DNA from: Microbacterium luteolum
GTDB taxonomy: Bacteria; Actinomycetota; Actinomycetes; Actinomycetales; Microbacteriaceae
Direction of reading: 5' to 3'
NCBI RefSeq assembly: GCF_039533965.1
Contig: NZ_BAAAUN010000001.1
Span: 682,001-746,000 of the forward strand
DNA: 64,000 bases
Position numbers and translations under genes: made by a program
Shown: positions 1-9,243 of the stretch, piece after piece
Position numbering within the stretch: the stretch's first letter is position 1
Layout of the letters: each line of letters opens with the position of its first letter
The notes under the pieces: model-generated
Databases searched by the model: none
The model's input: only the letters and a program-made list of their open reading frames with translations
What the model was told of the DNA's origin: nothing

Positions 1-1
1 C

Positions 2-235
2 CATGACGCGGTGACCCATCAGGAGGACACGCTCGTGCTCCACGAGCACCGCGGCCACCGTCTCGGACAGCTGGTGAAGTGCGCCGCAATGCTCGAATGG
101 CTCGACGTCGCGCCACGATCGCCCCGCGTGATCACCTACAACGCCGAGGAGAACCGGCCGATGCTCTCCATCAACGAGGCCATGGGCTTCACTCCCACCG
201 CCTACGAGGGCGCCTGGAAGAAGGAACTGACATGA
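2..235 (+). CDS. GNAT-family N-acetyltransferase, C-terminal part (5' end outside window)
   Basis: Only the last 77 residues are present; the reading frame is open from base 2, so the gene starts upstream. The tail contains the acetyl-CoA-binding type motif [14 protein letters not shown] and the segment [17 protein letters not shown], both shared almost word for word with the next protein. GNAT enzymes move an acetyl group from acetyl-CoA to an amine; the substrate cannot be told. Its stop overlaps the next start (ATGA at 232-235), so the two paralogues are probably one transcript. Confidence 0.8.
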   Translation, partial: HDAVTHQEDTLVLHEHRGHRLGQLVKCAAMLEWLDVAPRSPRVITYNAEENRPMLSINEAMGFTPTAYEGAWKKELT

Positions 236-1311
236 ACACGATCGTGCTGACGATCACCCCGCTCATCGCGCCACGCTCGCTGGACGACGCCGATGCCGCG
301 GACTTCCTCGCGTACGGCGAGCTCAACCGGCTCATCTGCGACGAAGCCGTCGGCCTGCCCGACCTCGCACCGGATGCCGCGCAGATGCTGCCCGCTTGGC
401 ACGACAGCACCGACACGCTGCAGACGGGATTCGTCGCGCGTTCGGACGACAGGATCCTCGGCATGGTGACGGTGGCGTTCGCCCAGGAGGCCGAGGCGCA
501 CGCCGCGGAGATCGACCTGCTCGTCCCGGCCGAGCACTGGGGCCACGGTGTCGAGGATGCTCTGCTCGCTCGCGCGGAGGATGAGGCGCGCGCACAGGGG
601 CGCAGCGTGCTGCAGATCTGGTCGCTGCACCGGCCGGAAGAGACCGAGCGCATGCTGGTGCCTCGAACCGGCTGGGGCCGGGTTCCCGCGATCCCGCTCA
701 GCGATCTGCTGGAAGCGCGCGGATTCGAGCTCGAGCAGGTCGAACGCAACAGCGAGTTCGACCTGCGCGCCGACTCCGAGCCGTTGCGCCGGGCCCTCGC
801 AGAGGCGCGATCCGTCGCCGGCGCCGACTACCGGCTCGTCGAATGGATGCTGCCCACTCCGCCGGACCTCCGAGACGGCTTCGCCGCCGTGCTCGCCCGG
901 CTGTCGACAGACGCCCCGAGCGGCGAGATGGACTTCGTCGCCGAGGAATGGGATGCCGATCGGCTGATCCGTCGCGAGGAGCAGCTCACCAGCGCGGGCC
1001 AGGCGATGTCCGTCGCCGCCGTCCAGCATGTGCCGACCGGAGAGCTAGTCGCGTACAACGAGCTGCTGATCGGCGCCGACCGCGGAGGCGTCACGCACCA
1101 GTTCGGGACGCTCGTCTCGAGGGAGCATCGCGGCCACCGGCTCGGAATGATCGTCAAGTGCGCCAACCTACTCCGCTGGCGGGAGCGGATGCCGTCCTCG
1201 CCGATCGTCTCCACCTTCAACGCGGAGGAGAACCGTCCGATGCTGAGCATCAACGAGGCGATCGGCTTCCTGCCCGTCTCCTATGCGGGAGCGTGGCAGA
1301 AGAAGATCTGA
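232..1311 (+). CDS. GNAT-family N-acetyltransferase, double-domain size
   Basis: A 359-residue protein starting at the ATG that overlaps the previous stop by four bases. The C-terminal GNAT domain carries [19 protein letters not shown], the pyrophosphate-binding loop region, followed by [18 protein letters not shown]. The N-terminal half has a weaker GNAT-like pattern ([17 protein letters not shown], then [22 protein letters not shown]), giving a two-GNAT layout as in mycothiol-synthase-like proteins, though nothing here shows that function. It is the tandem paralogue of the truncated gene before it. The acceptor substrate is unknown. Confidence 0.8.
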   Translation: MNTIVLTITPLIAPRSLDDADAADFLAYGELNRLICDEAVGLPDLAPDAAQMLPAWHDSTDTLQTGFVARSDDRILGMVTVAFAQEAEAHAAEIDLLVPAEHWGHGVEDALLARAEDEARAQGRSVLQIWSLHRPEETERMLVPRTGWGRVPAIPLSDLLEARGFELEQVERNSEFDLRADSEPLRRALAEARSVAGADYRLVEWMLPTPPDLRDGFAAVLARLSTDAPSGEMDFVAEEWDADRLIRREEQLTSAGQAMSVAAVQHVPTGELVAYNELLIGADRGGVTHQFGTLVSREHRGHRLGMIVKCANLLRWRERMPSSPIVSTFNAEENRPMLSINEAIGFLPVSYAGAWQKKI

Positions 1312-1315
1312 CCTC

Positions 1316-1363
1316 GGATGCGGACCCGATCTCATTCTCCGGGATGACGTCGGGTCCGCATCC
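1316..1363. repeat. 14-bp perfect inverted repeat, possible terminator or operator
   Basis: GGATGCGGACCCGA at 1316-1329 pairs perfectly with TCGGGTCCGCATCC at 1350-1363 across a 20-base spacer. It lies just after the GNAT stop and 50 bases before the ABC ATPase. No T-run follows, so it is either a weak terminator or a regulator site for the transporter. Confidence 0.5.
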
Positions 1364-1413
1364 TCATCCGCCTGACGGACGACGGCGGCGAGGCGGGTGA
1401 CGAGGCTGGAAGC

Positions 1414-2109
1414 ATGAACATCCCCGTGATCGAAGCCCACGCCCTCAGCAAGAACTTCGGTTCGACCCGTGCCCTCGCCGGTGTCGACCTCGCGATCCAT
1501 CGCGGCGAGTCCGTCGCGATCATGGGCGCCTCCGGCTCGGGCAAGACGACGCTGCTGCACGTGCTGGCCGGCATCATCTCCCCGGATGCCGGTGCCGTGA
1601 CGTTCCGCCCTGCCGAAGGGGCACCGGTGGAGGTGACCGCGCTGGGTGAGTCGGCCCGTTCCCGGCTCCGTCGCGAGCGCTTCGGCTTCGTCTTCCAGCA
1701 GGGTCTCCTGATCCCCGAGCTCACCGCCGTCGAGAACGTCGCGCTGGCCTCGATGATCAACGGGATCCGGCGGCAGGATGCCGTGCAGCACGCAGCCGCG
1801 TGGCTCGCGGCACTCGGTCTCGCCGGCATGGAGGAGCGCCGCATCGGCGAGCTGTCCGGAGGCCAGGCGCAGCGCGTGGCGATCGCTCGCGCTCAGGCGA
1901 CCGGAGCGGAGCTGGTCTTCGCCGACGAGCCGACCGGAGCGCTGGACTCCCAGACATCCGCCGAGGTCATGGACGCGCTGCTCTGGTCGACGACCGGACA
2001 GGGACGCACACTCGTCGTCGTGACACACGATCCCGAGGTCGCCGCGCGGTGCACGCGCACGATCGCCGTGCGCGACGGACGCATCGTCTCGTCGGCGGTC
2101 GCCGCATGA
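1414..2109 (+). CDS. ABC transporter ATP-binding protein (MacB/LolD-type)
   Basis: A 231-residue nucleotide-binding subunit with all motifs intact: Walker A GASGSGKTT (38-46), Q-loop FQQ (94-96), signature LSGGQ (147-151), Walker B LVFADEP (167-173) and switch His (TH, 204-205). ATP hydrolysis would drive the membrane partner encoded immediately downstream, with which it overlaps by four bases (ATGA). ATPases paired with FtsX-type permeases usually handle peptide antibiotics, lipoproteins or cell-envelope stress rather than solute import. No substrate-binding protein or sensor kinase is nearby, so the substrate is unknown. Confidence 0.9.
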   Translation: MNIPVIEAHALSKNFGSTRALAGVDLAIHRGESVAIMGASGSGKTTLLHVLAGIISPDAGAVTFRPAEGAPVEVTALGESARSRLRRERFGFVFQQGLLIPELTAVENVALASMINGIRRQDAVQHAAAWLAALGLAGMEERRIGELSGGQAQRVAIARAQATGAELVFADEPTGALDSQTSAEVMDALLWSTTGQGRTLVVVTHDPEVAARCTRTIAVRDGRIVSSAVAA

Positions 2110-3428
2110 ACGCCAACGTGCTCGCCCTGCTGCTCCGCCCGGCACCCGGGCAGAACAGCGTCCTGGCCCTCCCCGTCGTGGCGTTCGGCGTCGTCACCAC
2201 ACTCGTGCTCACCGTGATCGGCGGCGCACAGTCGTTCTGGGGATGGACGGACGAGTTCGCGCCGGTCTACCAGGCCCTCGCCGCTATCGCCCTGGTGCTG
2301 CTCGTGGTGCCGCTCGTGTCGCTCGGCGGCGCAGCCGCGAGACTCTCCGCCCGTCGCCGCGATGAGCGCCTCTCCACCCTCCGACTTCTGGGCGTCTCCC
2401 CCGCCGGAGTCACCGTCGCGACGGTCGCCGAATCGGTCCTGGTCGCGGGTGCCGGAGCGGTGGTCGGCGTGCTCGGGCACCTGGCGATCAGTCCGCTGGT
2501 GGGCATGATCCCGTTCCGCGGAGAGCCGCTCGGCTTCGGCGCGGTCTTCCTGTCACCCCTGCACATCGTCGCCGTGTTCGGCGGAGTTCTCGTCCTCGCG
2601 GCGGGCAGCGCGATCATCGGGCTCCGCCGGGTCGTCATCTCCCCGCTGGGTGTCCGCACGCGCTCATCGGTGTCGAGCGTGCACTGGATCCGCGCGGTCA
2701 TCGCCGCCGGCGCCGTCGCGATCGCGTTCGTCCTGATCAAGGTCTTCCCCTCGGTCGGCAGCCTCGTCGCGACGATCGCTGTGCTCGCCGGGGTGTTCGG
2801 CGCCGTGCTCGCGGTGCTGAACATCGTCGGTCCCTGGGTGCTCAAGGTCTCGGCATCCCGACAGCTCCGGCGCGCCGAGCAGCCGGAGCGCCTGCTCGCC
2901 GCCCGCATCGTCCTCGACTCCCCCAAGACGGCATGGCGTCAGGTGGGCGGCATCGCCATGGCCAGCTTCATGGCCGTGTTCGCCGGCACCGGCGTCGCGC
3001 TCCTGGACGTCATGGGCGGCGAGGGCGCGACAGCGTCGGACATCGCCCTCGCGGACGACATCCGCACCGGGCTCGTGATCACGCTCATCGGCTCGTTCCT
3101 CATGGTGGCGGCATCCGTCGGCGTCAACCAGGCGTCGGACGTGCTCGACCAGCGAGAGCTCCACCGCAGCCTGCATCATCTGGGAATGCCCCTCGAGACC
3201 GTGGATCGAGCGCGACGTCGGGCGATCATGTCGCCGCTGCTGGTGACGGCGATCGGATCGGCGCTGTGCGCGGCCGTCGTCGTGTTCCCGCTCGTGGGAA
3301 TCGCCCTGATCACCGCCCCGCTGTCGCTCCTCACCATCGCTGCCGTGGTGGCCGTGGGAATCGGCGTCGTGTGGGCGAGCACCTGGGCCACCCGGCCACT
3401 GCTGACCGGGGCGTTCCAGGCGGCGTGA
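2106..3428 (+). CDS. FtsX-like ABC transporter permease
   Basis: A 440-residue integral membrane protein starting at the ATG inside the ATPase stop. Hydrophobic helices are clustered near the N-terminus (after PVVAFGVVTTLVL), in the centre and in a C-terminal group, with the helix-RRDERLSTLRLLGVSPAGV motif typical of FtsX/MacB permeases (the coupling region facing the ATPase). A second, similar element (DVLDQRELHRSLHHLGMPLETV) appears in the C-terminal half, indicating two FtsX repeats. It forms the membrane channel of the preceding ATPase. It is convergent with mutM, 11 bases apart. Confidence 0.85.
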   Translation: MNANVLALLLRPAPGQNSVLALPVVAFGVVTTLVLTVIGGAQSFWGWTDEFAPVYQALAAIALVLLVVPLVSLGGAAARLSARRRDERLSTLRLLGVSPAGVTVATVAESVLVAGAGAVVGVLGHLAISPLVGMIPFRGEPLGFGAVFLSPLHIVAVFGGVLVLAAGSAIIGLRRVVISPLGVRTRSSVSSVHWIRAVIAAGAVAIAFVLIKVFPSVGSLVATIAVLAGVFGAVLAVLNIVGPWVLKVSASRQLRRAEQPERLLAARIVLDSPKTAWRQVGGIAMASFMAVFAGTGVALLDVMGGEGATASDIALADDIRTGLVITLIGSFLMVAASVGVNQASDVLDQRELHRSLHHLGMPLETVDRARRRAIMSPLLVTAIGSALCAAVVVFPLVGIALITAPLSLLTIAAVVAVGIGVVWASTWATRPLLTGAFQAA

Positions 3429-3439
3429 CGGCGTCGCGA

Positions 3440-4303
3440 TCAGCGGCGGCGCTGGCAGCGAGGGCAGTAGTGCGACGAACGGTTCATGAACGCCTCGCGG
3501 CGGATGGGCGTGCCGCAGCGCGGGCAGGGCTGTCGCCCGCGGCCGTAGGCGTTGAGGGAGTGCGCGAAGTACCCGGCCTGCCCGTTCACGTTGACGTACT
3601 GCGCGTCGAAACTCGTCCCGCCCTCGGCGAGTGCCTTGGCGAGGACAGCACGGACCTCGCCGAGGAGCCGCTGCACCGCCGGCGTGGACAGGCGGCTGGC
3701 CGGAGTCTCCGGGTGCACGCGCGCCGCCCAGAGCGCCTCGTCGGCATAGATGTTGCCGATCCCGCTGACCACGCTCTGGTCGAGGAGCACGCGTTTGATC
3801 GCGCTGTTCTTGCGTGCAAGGGCGTGCCGGAAGCGGTCGTCGTCGAACGCGTCGTCGATCGGGTCCCTGGCGATGTGACCGACCTGAGTCGGGATCAGAG
3901 AGGAGCCGTCATGGATCAGCGTGTCGACCGCGAGGGATCCGAACGTCCGCTGGTCCGAGAAGACGATCGCCAGCTCGCCGTGCTGCGGATGCTCGAGATC
4001 GATCCGGACGCGCTCATGGCGCTCGGCAGCGGCATCCGGCGCGCGCAGCAGCATCTGACCGCTCATGCCGAGATGGGCGATCAGCGCGGACTCCGCGTCG
4101 TCCAGCGGGAGCCAGAGGAACTTCCCGCGGCGCGATGCCGCCGAGAACCGACGGCCCTCCAGGCGTGCGACGAAATCGGCGGCCCCGGCCGGATGCCGGG
4201 TCAACGCCCGCTCGTCGAAGACGCTGACCCCGGTGATCAGGGATCCGATCGCCGCAGGTGCGAGACCTGCGCGGACGACCTCGACCTCGGGAAGCTCAGG
4301 CAC
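3440..4303 (-). CDS. mutM: Formamidopyrimidine-DNA glycosylase
   Basis: A bifunctional glycosylase/AP lyase that removes 8-oxoguanine and ring-opened purines. The 287-residue protein starts [10 protein letters not shown]: Pro2 becomes the N-terminal nucleophile after Met removal and Glu3 is the acid. The C-terminal zinc finger is complete (Cys260, Cys263, Cys280, Cys283, in CPRC...CPRC). The start lies inside the 3' end of rnc by eight bases, so the two are translationally coupled. mutM following rnc is the usual actinobacterial order. Confidence 0.95.
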   Translation of the reverse strand: MPELPEVEVVRAGLAPAAIGSLITGVSVFDERALTRHPAGAADFVARLEGRRFSAASRRGKFLWLPLDDAESALIAHLGMSGQMLLRAPDAAAERHERVRIDLEHPQHGELAIVFSDQRTFGSLAVDTLIHDGSSLIPTQVGHIARDPIDDAFDDDRFRHALARKNSAIKRVLLDQSVVSGIGNIYADEALWAARVHPETPASRLSTPAVQRLLGEVRAVLAKALAEGGTSFDAQYVNVNGQAGYFAHSLNAYGRGRQPCPRCGTPIRREAFMNRSSHYCPRCQRRR

Positions 4304-4988
4304 GCTCGTTCAGCGTGCGCCAGGCGCTCAGCGCAGCCGCCATCTCGGCGGTCTTCTTGCTGCTCCCGGTGCCGGTCATGCGGACGTCCCCGACCTCCAC
4401 CGTCGCCGTGAAGCGTCGGTCATGATCGGGACCGCTGGCCTCGACCGAGTACTGCGGCGGCGTGGCCCCGGACCGTGCGGCGAGCTCCTGAAGACTGGTC
4501 TTCGGATCCATCGCCGCGCCGTAGCGCTCCGGGTCTGCCAGCAGCGGCTCGGTGAGACGCAGCACGAGCTCCGTCGCGGCCTCGGGCCCAGCCGACAGGT
4601 AGGTCGCGCCGATGACGGCTTCCATGGTGTCGGCGAGGATCGAGTCCTTGTCCCGACCACCGGTCTGCTCCTCGCCACGACCGAGCAGGAGGTGACTGCC
4701 CAGATCGATGCCGCGGGCGACCTCCGCCAGGGCGACGGTCGACACGACGCTCGCGCGCCGCTTGGCCAGCTCGCCCTCATCCAGGTCGGGATGCGTGGTG
4801 AACAGCATGACCGTGACGGCCTGCCCGAGCACCGAGTCGCCGAGGAACTCCAGACGCTCGTTGTGAGGGATGCCGCCGTGCTCGTACGCGTACGAGCGAT
4901 GGGTGAGCGCCAACTCCAGAAGCTCCGCGTCGATGTCGACGCGGAGCTTGACTGGGAGAGGTCTCGTCCCCCCGGGGACCTCCGTCAC
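4296..4988 (-). CDS. rnc: Ribonuclease III
   Basis: Cleaves double-stranded RNA, including the rRNA precursor. The 230-residue product has the catalytic signature NERLEFLGD (43-51) with acidic residues Glu47 and Asp51, the second acidic pair Asp120 and Glu123, and a C-terminal double-stranded RNA-binding domain (about 162-226). The start is a GTG 14 bases after the rpmF stop; the frame is open further upstream but that stretch runs through rpmF and does not look like RNase III. No good ribosome site is visible, consistent with coupling to rpmF. Confidence 0.93.
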   Translation of the reverse strand: MTEVPGGTRPLPVKLRVDIDAELLELALTHRSYAYEHGGIPHNERLEFLGDSVLGQAVTVMLFTTHPDLDEGELAKRRASVVSTVALAEVARGIDLGSHLLLGRGEEQTGGRDKDSILADTMEAVIGATYLSAGPEAATELVLRLTEPLLADPERYGAAMDPKTSLQELAARSGATPPQYSVEASGPDHDRRFTATVEVGDVRMTGTGSSKKTAEMAAALSAWRTLNERA

Positions 4989-5002
4989 GATGAGTTCGCG
5001 AC

Positions 5003-5212
5003 TCAGACGTCGGCGACCTTGCGGCCCTTGTACTCGAGGAACAGCTCGGTGCCCTGCGAGTCCGTGACGACCTTCGCCTGGTGGGGACGGCTGTAGACGG
5101 TCTTGCCGTTCTCGATGGTCTTCACCAGGGCGATGGGAGCCGCCTTCCACTGCGCGCGGCGCGAGCGGGTGTTCGAACGGGAGACCTTACGCTTCGGGGG
5201 GTTACCAGCCAT
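5003..5212 (-). CDS. rpmF: 50S ribosomal protein bL32
   Basis: A 69-residue basic protein starting [20 protein letters not shown], the standard bL32 N-terminus. It contains no cysteine, so it is the zinc-free form; the zinc form has four. It lies two bases after the YceD-family gene, the near-universal yceD-rpmF pair, and just before rnc. The ATG at 5212 is certain from the conserved N-terminus. Confidence 0.97.
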   Translation of the reverse strand: MAGNPPKRKVSRSNTRSRRAQWKAAPIALVKTIENGKTVYSRPHQAKVVTDSQGTELFLEYKGRKVADV

Positions 5213-5214
5213 GA

Positions 5215-5778
5215 CTAGCTCTCTTCTTTCTCGGCGGCGCGGCTCGATGCCTTGCCGTCTTGGTCTGTGATCTGCTGGAGCGCACTCCATCGAGGATCGA
5301 TGGGAGCGGCCTGCTCCGTCCCGGTGCTCACGGTCAGCCTTTCGCCCGTCTGCGGGTCGAGACCCGGGCAATCCGGCTGACACACCGGCTGAAATGGAAG
5401 CGACAATACGGCCGCATCCCTGACGAGAGTTTCAAGATCCACGTGGTCGTCTTGAACCTCGAAGTCAGTTTCTTCCTCACCAGGATACGCGAAAAGCTCC
5501 TGGAACTCGACTTCGACAGGCTGAGTGATGTCGATGAGGCATCTTCCGCACACACCGGCGTACTCGGCCTCCGCTGTTCCGGAGACCAGAATGCCCTCGT
5601 GGACCGACTCGAGACGTACGTCGATGTCGAGGTCGGAACCCGCCTCGTACCTGACGATTCCCTCGCCCCAGGGTTCGGCGAGGCTCACCGTGAACTCGTG
5701 TTCACGCATCTCCCCCGGTCGTCGGACGATGTCGCGGACGGGAAGGACGAAAGGGCCGTTCAGTCGAGATCGCACCAC
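5215..5778 (-). CDS. YceD/DUF177-family protein
   Basis: A 187-residue protein of the family that nearly always precedes rpmF and is linked to 23S rRNA/ribosome assembly, without a settled biochemical role. Conserved CGRC (77-80) and Cys133/Cys137 could bind a metal. The frame begins with two successive GTG codons. A TAACAT box lies exactly six bases before the second (5775), the spacing of a leaderless transcript, so the true start may be 5775 rather than 5778. Confidence 0.9.
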   Translation of the reverse strand: MVRSRLNGPFVLPVRDIVRRPGEMREHEFTVSLAEPWGEGIVRYEAGSDLDIDVRLESVHEGILVSGTAEAEYAGVCGRCLIDITQPVEVEFQELFAYPGEEETDFEVQDDHVDLETLVRDAAVLSLPFQPVCQPDCPGLDPQTGERLTVSTGTEQAAPIDPRWSALQQITDQDGKASSRAAEKEES

Positions 5779-5834
5779 GCCATGTTACCCGGCTCCGTCT
5801 GCGAGCGGGCCGGACAGGGCATCGGCAGCGGAGC

Positions 5835-6332
5835 TCAGATCCCGCGTGCGCCGGTGTCGAGGAACGCGGCGACGGCCGGGGGGACGAACGGCGTCACGTC
5901 TCCGCCGAGCGATGCCACCTGACGCACCAGCGAGCTCGACACCAGAGCATGCGACGGGTCGGGAAGCAGGAAGACCGTCTCGATGTCCGCCAGGTGCCGG
6001 TTGACGATCGCCATGGGCGATTCGTAGGCCACGTCGATCTGGGATCGGATGCCCTTCACCAGCACGCCGGCTCCGACATCGCGGGCGTAGTCGACCAGGA
6101 GACCCATGCTCCAGGAACCGATCACGATGGTTCCCGCCATGCCGTCCTCGGCGATCGACCGTTCGAGGAGCGACAGCCGCTGCGCGATGGGCAGCATCGC
6201 CTCTTTGCCGGGGTTGTGGACGACGAGCACATGCAGCTCGTCGTACAGCTTCGCGGCACGACGGATCACATCGAGGTGACCCAGGGTCGGCGGATCGAAG
6301 GAACCCGGGACGACGGCGATCCGGCTGCTCAC
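5835..6332 (-). CDS. coaD: Phosphopantetheine adenylyltransferase
   Basis: Fourth step of coenzyme A synthesis: joins ATP and 4'-phosphopantetheine to dephospho-CoA. The 165-residue length is normal. The nucleotidyltransferase signature [13 protein letters not shown] (9-21, with TLGH in place of the HIGH motif) and the C-terminal [14 protein letters not shown], matching ISSTxVR, are both present. The start is a GTG at 6332. It sits between recG and yceD, all on the minus strand; a TAGGCT box about 45 bases upstream may give it its own promoter. Confidence 0.95.
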   Translation of the reverse strand: MSSRIAVVPGSFDPPTLGHLDVIRRAAKLYDELHVLVVHNPGKEAMLPIAQRLSLLERSIAEDGMAGTIVIGSWSMGLLVDYARDVGAGVLVKGIRSQIDVAYESPMAIVNRHLADIETVFLLPDPSHALVSSSLVRQVASLGGDVTPFVPPAVAAFLDTGARGI

Positions 6333-6392
6333 TTCGACTCCATCCGTCGCTCAGTGCATCGCATACGTCCAGCCTAGGGCACGCGCATGTCG

Positions 6393-8567
6393 TCAGTTCT
6401 TCGCCAGCGCGGCACGGTCCTCGTCGCTCACTCGACGGCCGATGACCTCGCTCAGCCCCGGATGCCGGGCGAGTTCCGGGTCTTCCGCGAGGATCTGTTC
6501 CGCGACCTCGCGCGCTCGTGTGATGAGTCCCGCGTCCTTCACGACGCGCAGGAGCTTGAGCGACGAGCGGACCCCCGCCTGGGCGGCCCCGAGCACATCG
6601 CCCTCACCGCGCAGCTCGAGGTCGACCTCGGCCAGGGCGAATCCGTCGAGGGTCGCTGCGACCGCCTCGACGCGTTCACGGGCGACGGAACCCGATTCGG
6701 CCTCCGTGACCAGGAGACAGAGCCCTGGCACTCCGCCTCGGCCCACCCGACCGCGCAGCTGATGCAGCTGGGAGACGCCGAAGCGGTCGGCGTCGAGGAC
6801 GATCATCGTCGAGGCGTTCGGAACGTCGACGCCGACCTCGATGACCGTGGTGGCCAGCAGCAGGTCGATCTCCCCCCGCGCGAAGGCCTGCATCACGGCA
6901 TCCTTCTCATCAGAGGGCATCTTGCCGTGGAGCACAGCCCTGCGGAGTCCGCCCAGCTTCGGGTGCGTCGCGAGCGCCTCGTCGAGCTGCACCACCCCCC
7001 AGCGCGGTCCCGCAGCCCCCTCGGGTGCGAGCGCGGACTGCTCCCCCTGCTCGGCGGTCTTCTTGGCCGTGTCGATCGCGGCGCAGACGGCGAACACCTG
7101 CCGGCCCTGCGCGATCTCCTCCGCCGCCCGATCCCAGACCCGGTTGAACCACCCGGGATGCTCGGCGAGCGGGGCGACGAAAGACTCGATGCCGGCGCGT
7201 CCAGCTGGCATCGTGCGGATGACCGAGGTGTCGAGATCGCCGAAGACCGTCATCGCCACGGTCCTCGGGATCGGCGTCGCCGTCAGCACGAGGGCGTGCG
7301 GGCTCGAGCCCTTCGCCCGCAGAGCCTCCCGCTGCTCGACGCCGAAGCGGTGCTGTTCGTCGACGACCACGAGGCCGAGGTCGGCGAAGGTCGTCTTCTC
7401 CCCCAGCAGCGCGTGCGTTCCGACGACGATGAGCGACTGCCCGGACGCGACGCGCAGCGCGGCCTTCCGGCGTTCCGCCGCCGGGAGCTGCCCTGTGAGC
7501 AGCGTCGGCATCACGAGTGGCGCGAGCTGCGGGCCGAGCATCTTCGCGATGGACCGCAGGTGCTGACCGGCGAGGACCTCGGTCGGGGCGATCAGCGCCG
7601 CCTGCCCGCCGCTCTCGGCGACCTGCAGCATGGCGCGCAGAGCGACCAGCGTCTTGCCGGAGCCGACTTCGCCCTGCACGAGGCGGTTCATCGGCCAGGC
7701 GCCCACCAGATCGTGAGCGACCTGCTCTCCCACCGTCTGCTGATCAGGCGTCAGAACGTAGGGCAGCGAGGCATCGAAGCGCTCCAGCAGACCGCCCGGC
7801 TGCGCGGGTCTCGCGGTCGCCGAGAGTGCTCGCACCGCATCGCGCTGCTGGAGCAGGGCGGTCTGCAGTGTGAGCGCCTCGTGCATCCGCAGGGTGCGCA
7901 CGGCGGGGTCGATGTCGTTCCGCGTGCGCGGTCGGTGGATGAGCTCGAGCGCCTCGCCGGCGGTGAGGAGCTCCTCCTCCGTGCGCACCGCTTCCGGAAT
8001 CGGATCGGGGATGCCCGTCAGGTCGTCGAGCACGCGTGCGACGAACTTCGCGATCTGCCAGGTCTGCAGGGTCGACGTCGCCGGGTAAATCGGGATGAGG
8101 ACAGACGCCCTCGCATCAGCCCGGCGCCGGGCTGCGTCCTCGTCGTCGAACAGCTCGTACTCGGGATGAGCGAACTGGGTGACCTCGTTGAACATGCCGA
8201 CCTTGCCGGAGAACACGCCCCGCCGTCCGACCGCGAGGTCTTTCGAACGCCACTCGGCCGCGTTGATGTTCTTGGCGAAGAACGTCAACGACATGCGCCC
8301 GATGCCATCGCCGATCACGACGTCGACCATCGCGCCCGGGCGGTTGCGCATGCGGCGGAAGCTCGAGGAGAGAACCTCGGCCACGATCGTGACGGTCTCG
8401 CCGATGGGGAGGTCGCGGATGGGGGTGAGTTCTCCCGGATCCGCATAGCGCCGCGGGTAGTGCGAGACCAGGTCTGCCACCGTCTGCATGCTGAACGCCC
8501 GGTTGAGCGTCTTCGCGGGGGCGGCGCCGAGGGCCTCCTCCAGCGAGGAATCGAGCGTAAGCGGCAT
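6393..8567 (-). CDS. recG: ATP-dependent DNA helicase RecG
   Basis: Superfamily 2 helicase that regresses stalled replication forks and branch-migrates Holliday junctions. In 724 residues: N-terminal wedge/OB region (about 50-150), Walker A GEVGSGKT (299-306), DEQH box (403-406), motif TATPIPR (429-435) and the C-terminal helicase lobe with QLRGRVGRG. Length and order match the family. The ATG at 8567 is preceded by TAGACT and six bases, the arrangement of a leaderless mRNA. It is divergent from rsmD, 61 bases away. Confidence 0.95.
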   Translation of the reverse strand: MPLTLDSSLEEALGAAPAKTLNRAFSMQTVADLVSHYPRRYADPGELTPIRDLPIGETVTIVAEVLSSSFRRMRNRPGAMVDVVIGDGIGRMSLTFFAKNINAAEWRSKDLAVGRRGVFSGKVGMFNEVTQFAHPEYELFDDEDAARRRADARASVLIPIYPATSTLQTWQIAKFVARVLDDLTGIPDPIPEAVRTEEELLTAGEALELIHRPRTRNDIDPAVRTLRMHEALTLQTALLQQRDAVRALSATARPAQPGGLLERFDASLPYVLTPDQQTVGEQVAHDLVGAWPMNRLVQGEVGSGKTLVALRAMLQVAESGGQAALIAPTEVLAGQHLRSIAKMLGPQLAPLVMPTLLTGQLPAAERRKAALRVASGQSLIVVGTHALLGEKTTFADLGLVVVDEQHRFGVEQREALRAKGSSPHALVLTATPIPRTVAMTVFGDLDTSVIRTMPAGRAGIESFVAPLAEHPGWFNRVWDRAAEEIAQGRQVFAVCAAIDTAKKTAEQGEQSALAPEGAAGPRWGVVQLDEALATHPKLGGLRRAVLHGKMPSDEKDAVMQAFARGEIDLLLATTVIEVGVDVPNASTMIVLDADRFGVSQLHQLRGRVGRGGVPGLCLLVTEAESGSVARERVEAVAATLDGFALAEVDLELRGEGDVLGAAQAGVRSSLKLLRVVKDAGLITRAREVAEQILAEDPELARHPGLSEVIGRRVSDEDRAALAKN

Positions 8568-8573
8568 GATTCG

Positions 8574-8622
8574 AGTCTAGGGAACCCCGCGGACACCTCG
8601 GGCGCCGCGTCTGTCGTATCGT
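8574..8622. promoter_or_regulatory. Divergent leaderless-type promoters of recG (-) and rsmD (+)
   Basis: The recG -10 box (TAGACT on the minus strand) is at 8574-8579, six bases before its ATG. The rsmD -10 box (TATCGT, plus strand) is at 8617-8622, six bases before its GTG at 8629. No convincing -35 hexamer is visible for either. Both should give transcripts starting at or next to the start codon. Confidence 0.55.
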
Positions 8623-8628
8623 GAACGG

Positions 8629-9243
8629 GTGACGAGGATCATCGCCGGACGGGCACGCGGAGCACGACTCGAGGTGCCGGGCACCGGCACGCGTCCGACC
8701 AGCGACCGTGTCCGGGAGTCGCTGTTCGGCGCTCTGGAGTCAGCCGACGCCATCGACGGCGCGCGCGTGCTGGACCTCTATGCGGGTTCCGGCGCCCTCG
8801 GTCTGGAGGCGCTCAGCCGCGGCGCGGCGAGCACCGATCTCGTCGAACGCGGACGCCAGGCGGCCGCGCTGATCCGGCGCAACGCCGCGACCGTGGCGAA
8901 GGCGGGCGGCGCAGCGGCTGCGCGCGTCCACGAGGTGGCGGTGCACACCTATCTGCTGCGGGCTGCCGGCACGTTCGACCTCGTGTTCTCCGACCCTCCG
9001 TACGACCTCGACGACGAGGCGATGACGGCCGATCTCGTCGCACTCGCGCCTCTGCTCTCGCCGCAGGCGCTCGTCGTCGTCGAGCGCGGTCGACGTTCCA
9101 CTCCGCCGGACTTCGCCGCCGCAGGGCTCGAGCTGTTCCGCGAGAAGGCCTATGGCGACACCGTCCTCTGGTGGGCGGAGCCGACGGCGGCGGACCCGCC
9201 GGTCACCCGGTCTCAGCCCGAGACGGAATCCCAGTCCCGATAG
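8629..9243 (+). CDS. rsmD: 16S rRNA (guanine(966)-N2)-methyltransferase
   Basis: Methylates G966 of 16S rRNA with S-adenosylmethionine. The 204-residue protein has an N-terminal RIIAGRARGARLEVP segment, the SAM-binding loop LDLYAGSGALG (48-58) and the catalytic DPPYDL motif (122-127), all diagnostic. The start is GTG at 8629, supported by a TATCGT box six bases upstream and no ribosome site. rsmD commonly neighbours coaD and recG; here it points away from them. It is convergent with thiL. Confidence 0.93.
   Translation: MTRIIAGRARGARLEVPGTGTRPTSDRVRESLFGALESADAIDGARVLDLYAGSGALGLEALSRGAASTDLVERGRQAAALIRRNAATVAKAGGAAAARVHEVAVHTYLLRAAGTFDLVFSDPPYDLDDEAMTADLVALAPLLSPQALVVVERGRRSTPPDFAAAGLELFREKAYGDTVLWWAEPTAADPPVTRSQPETESQSR

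Noticed and set aside
6387..8624. 745-codon plus-strand open frame opposite recG
   Set aside because: Antisense shadow of an intact RecG with all helicase motifs.
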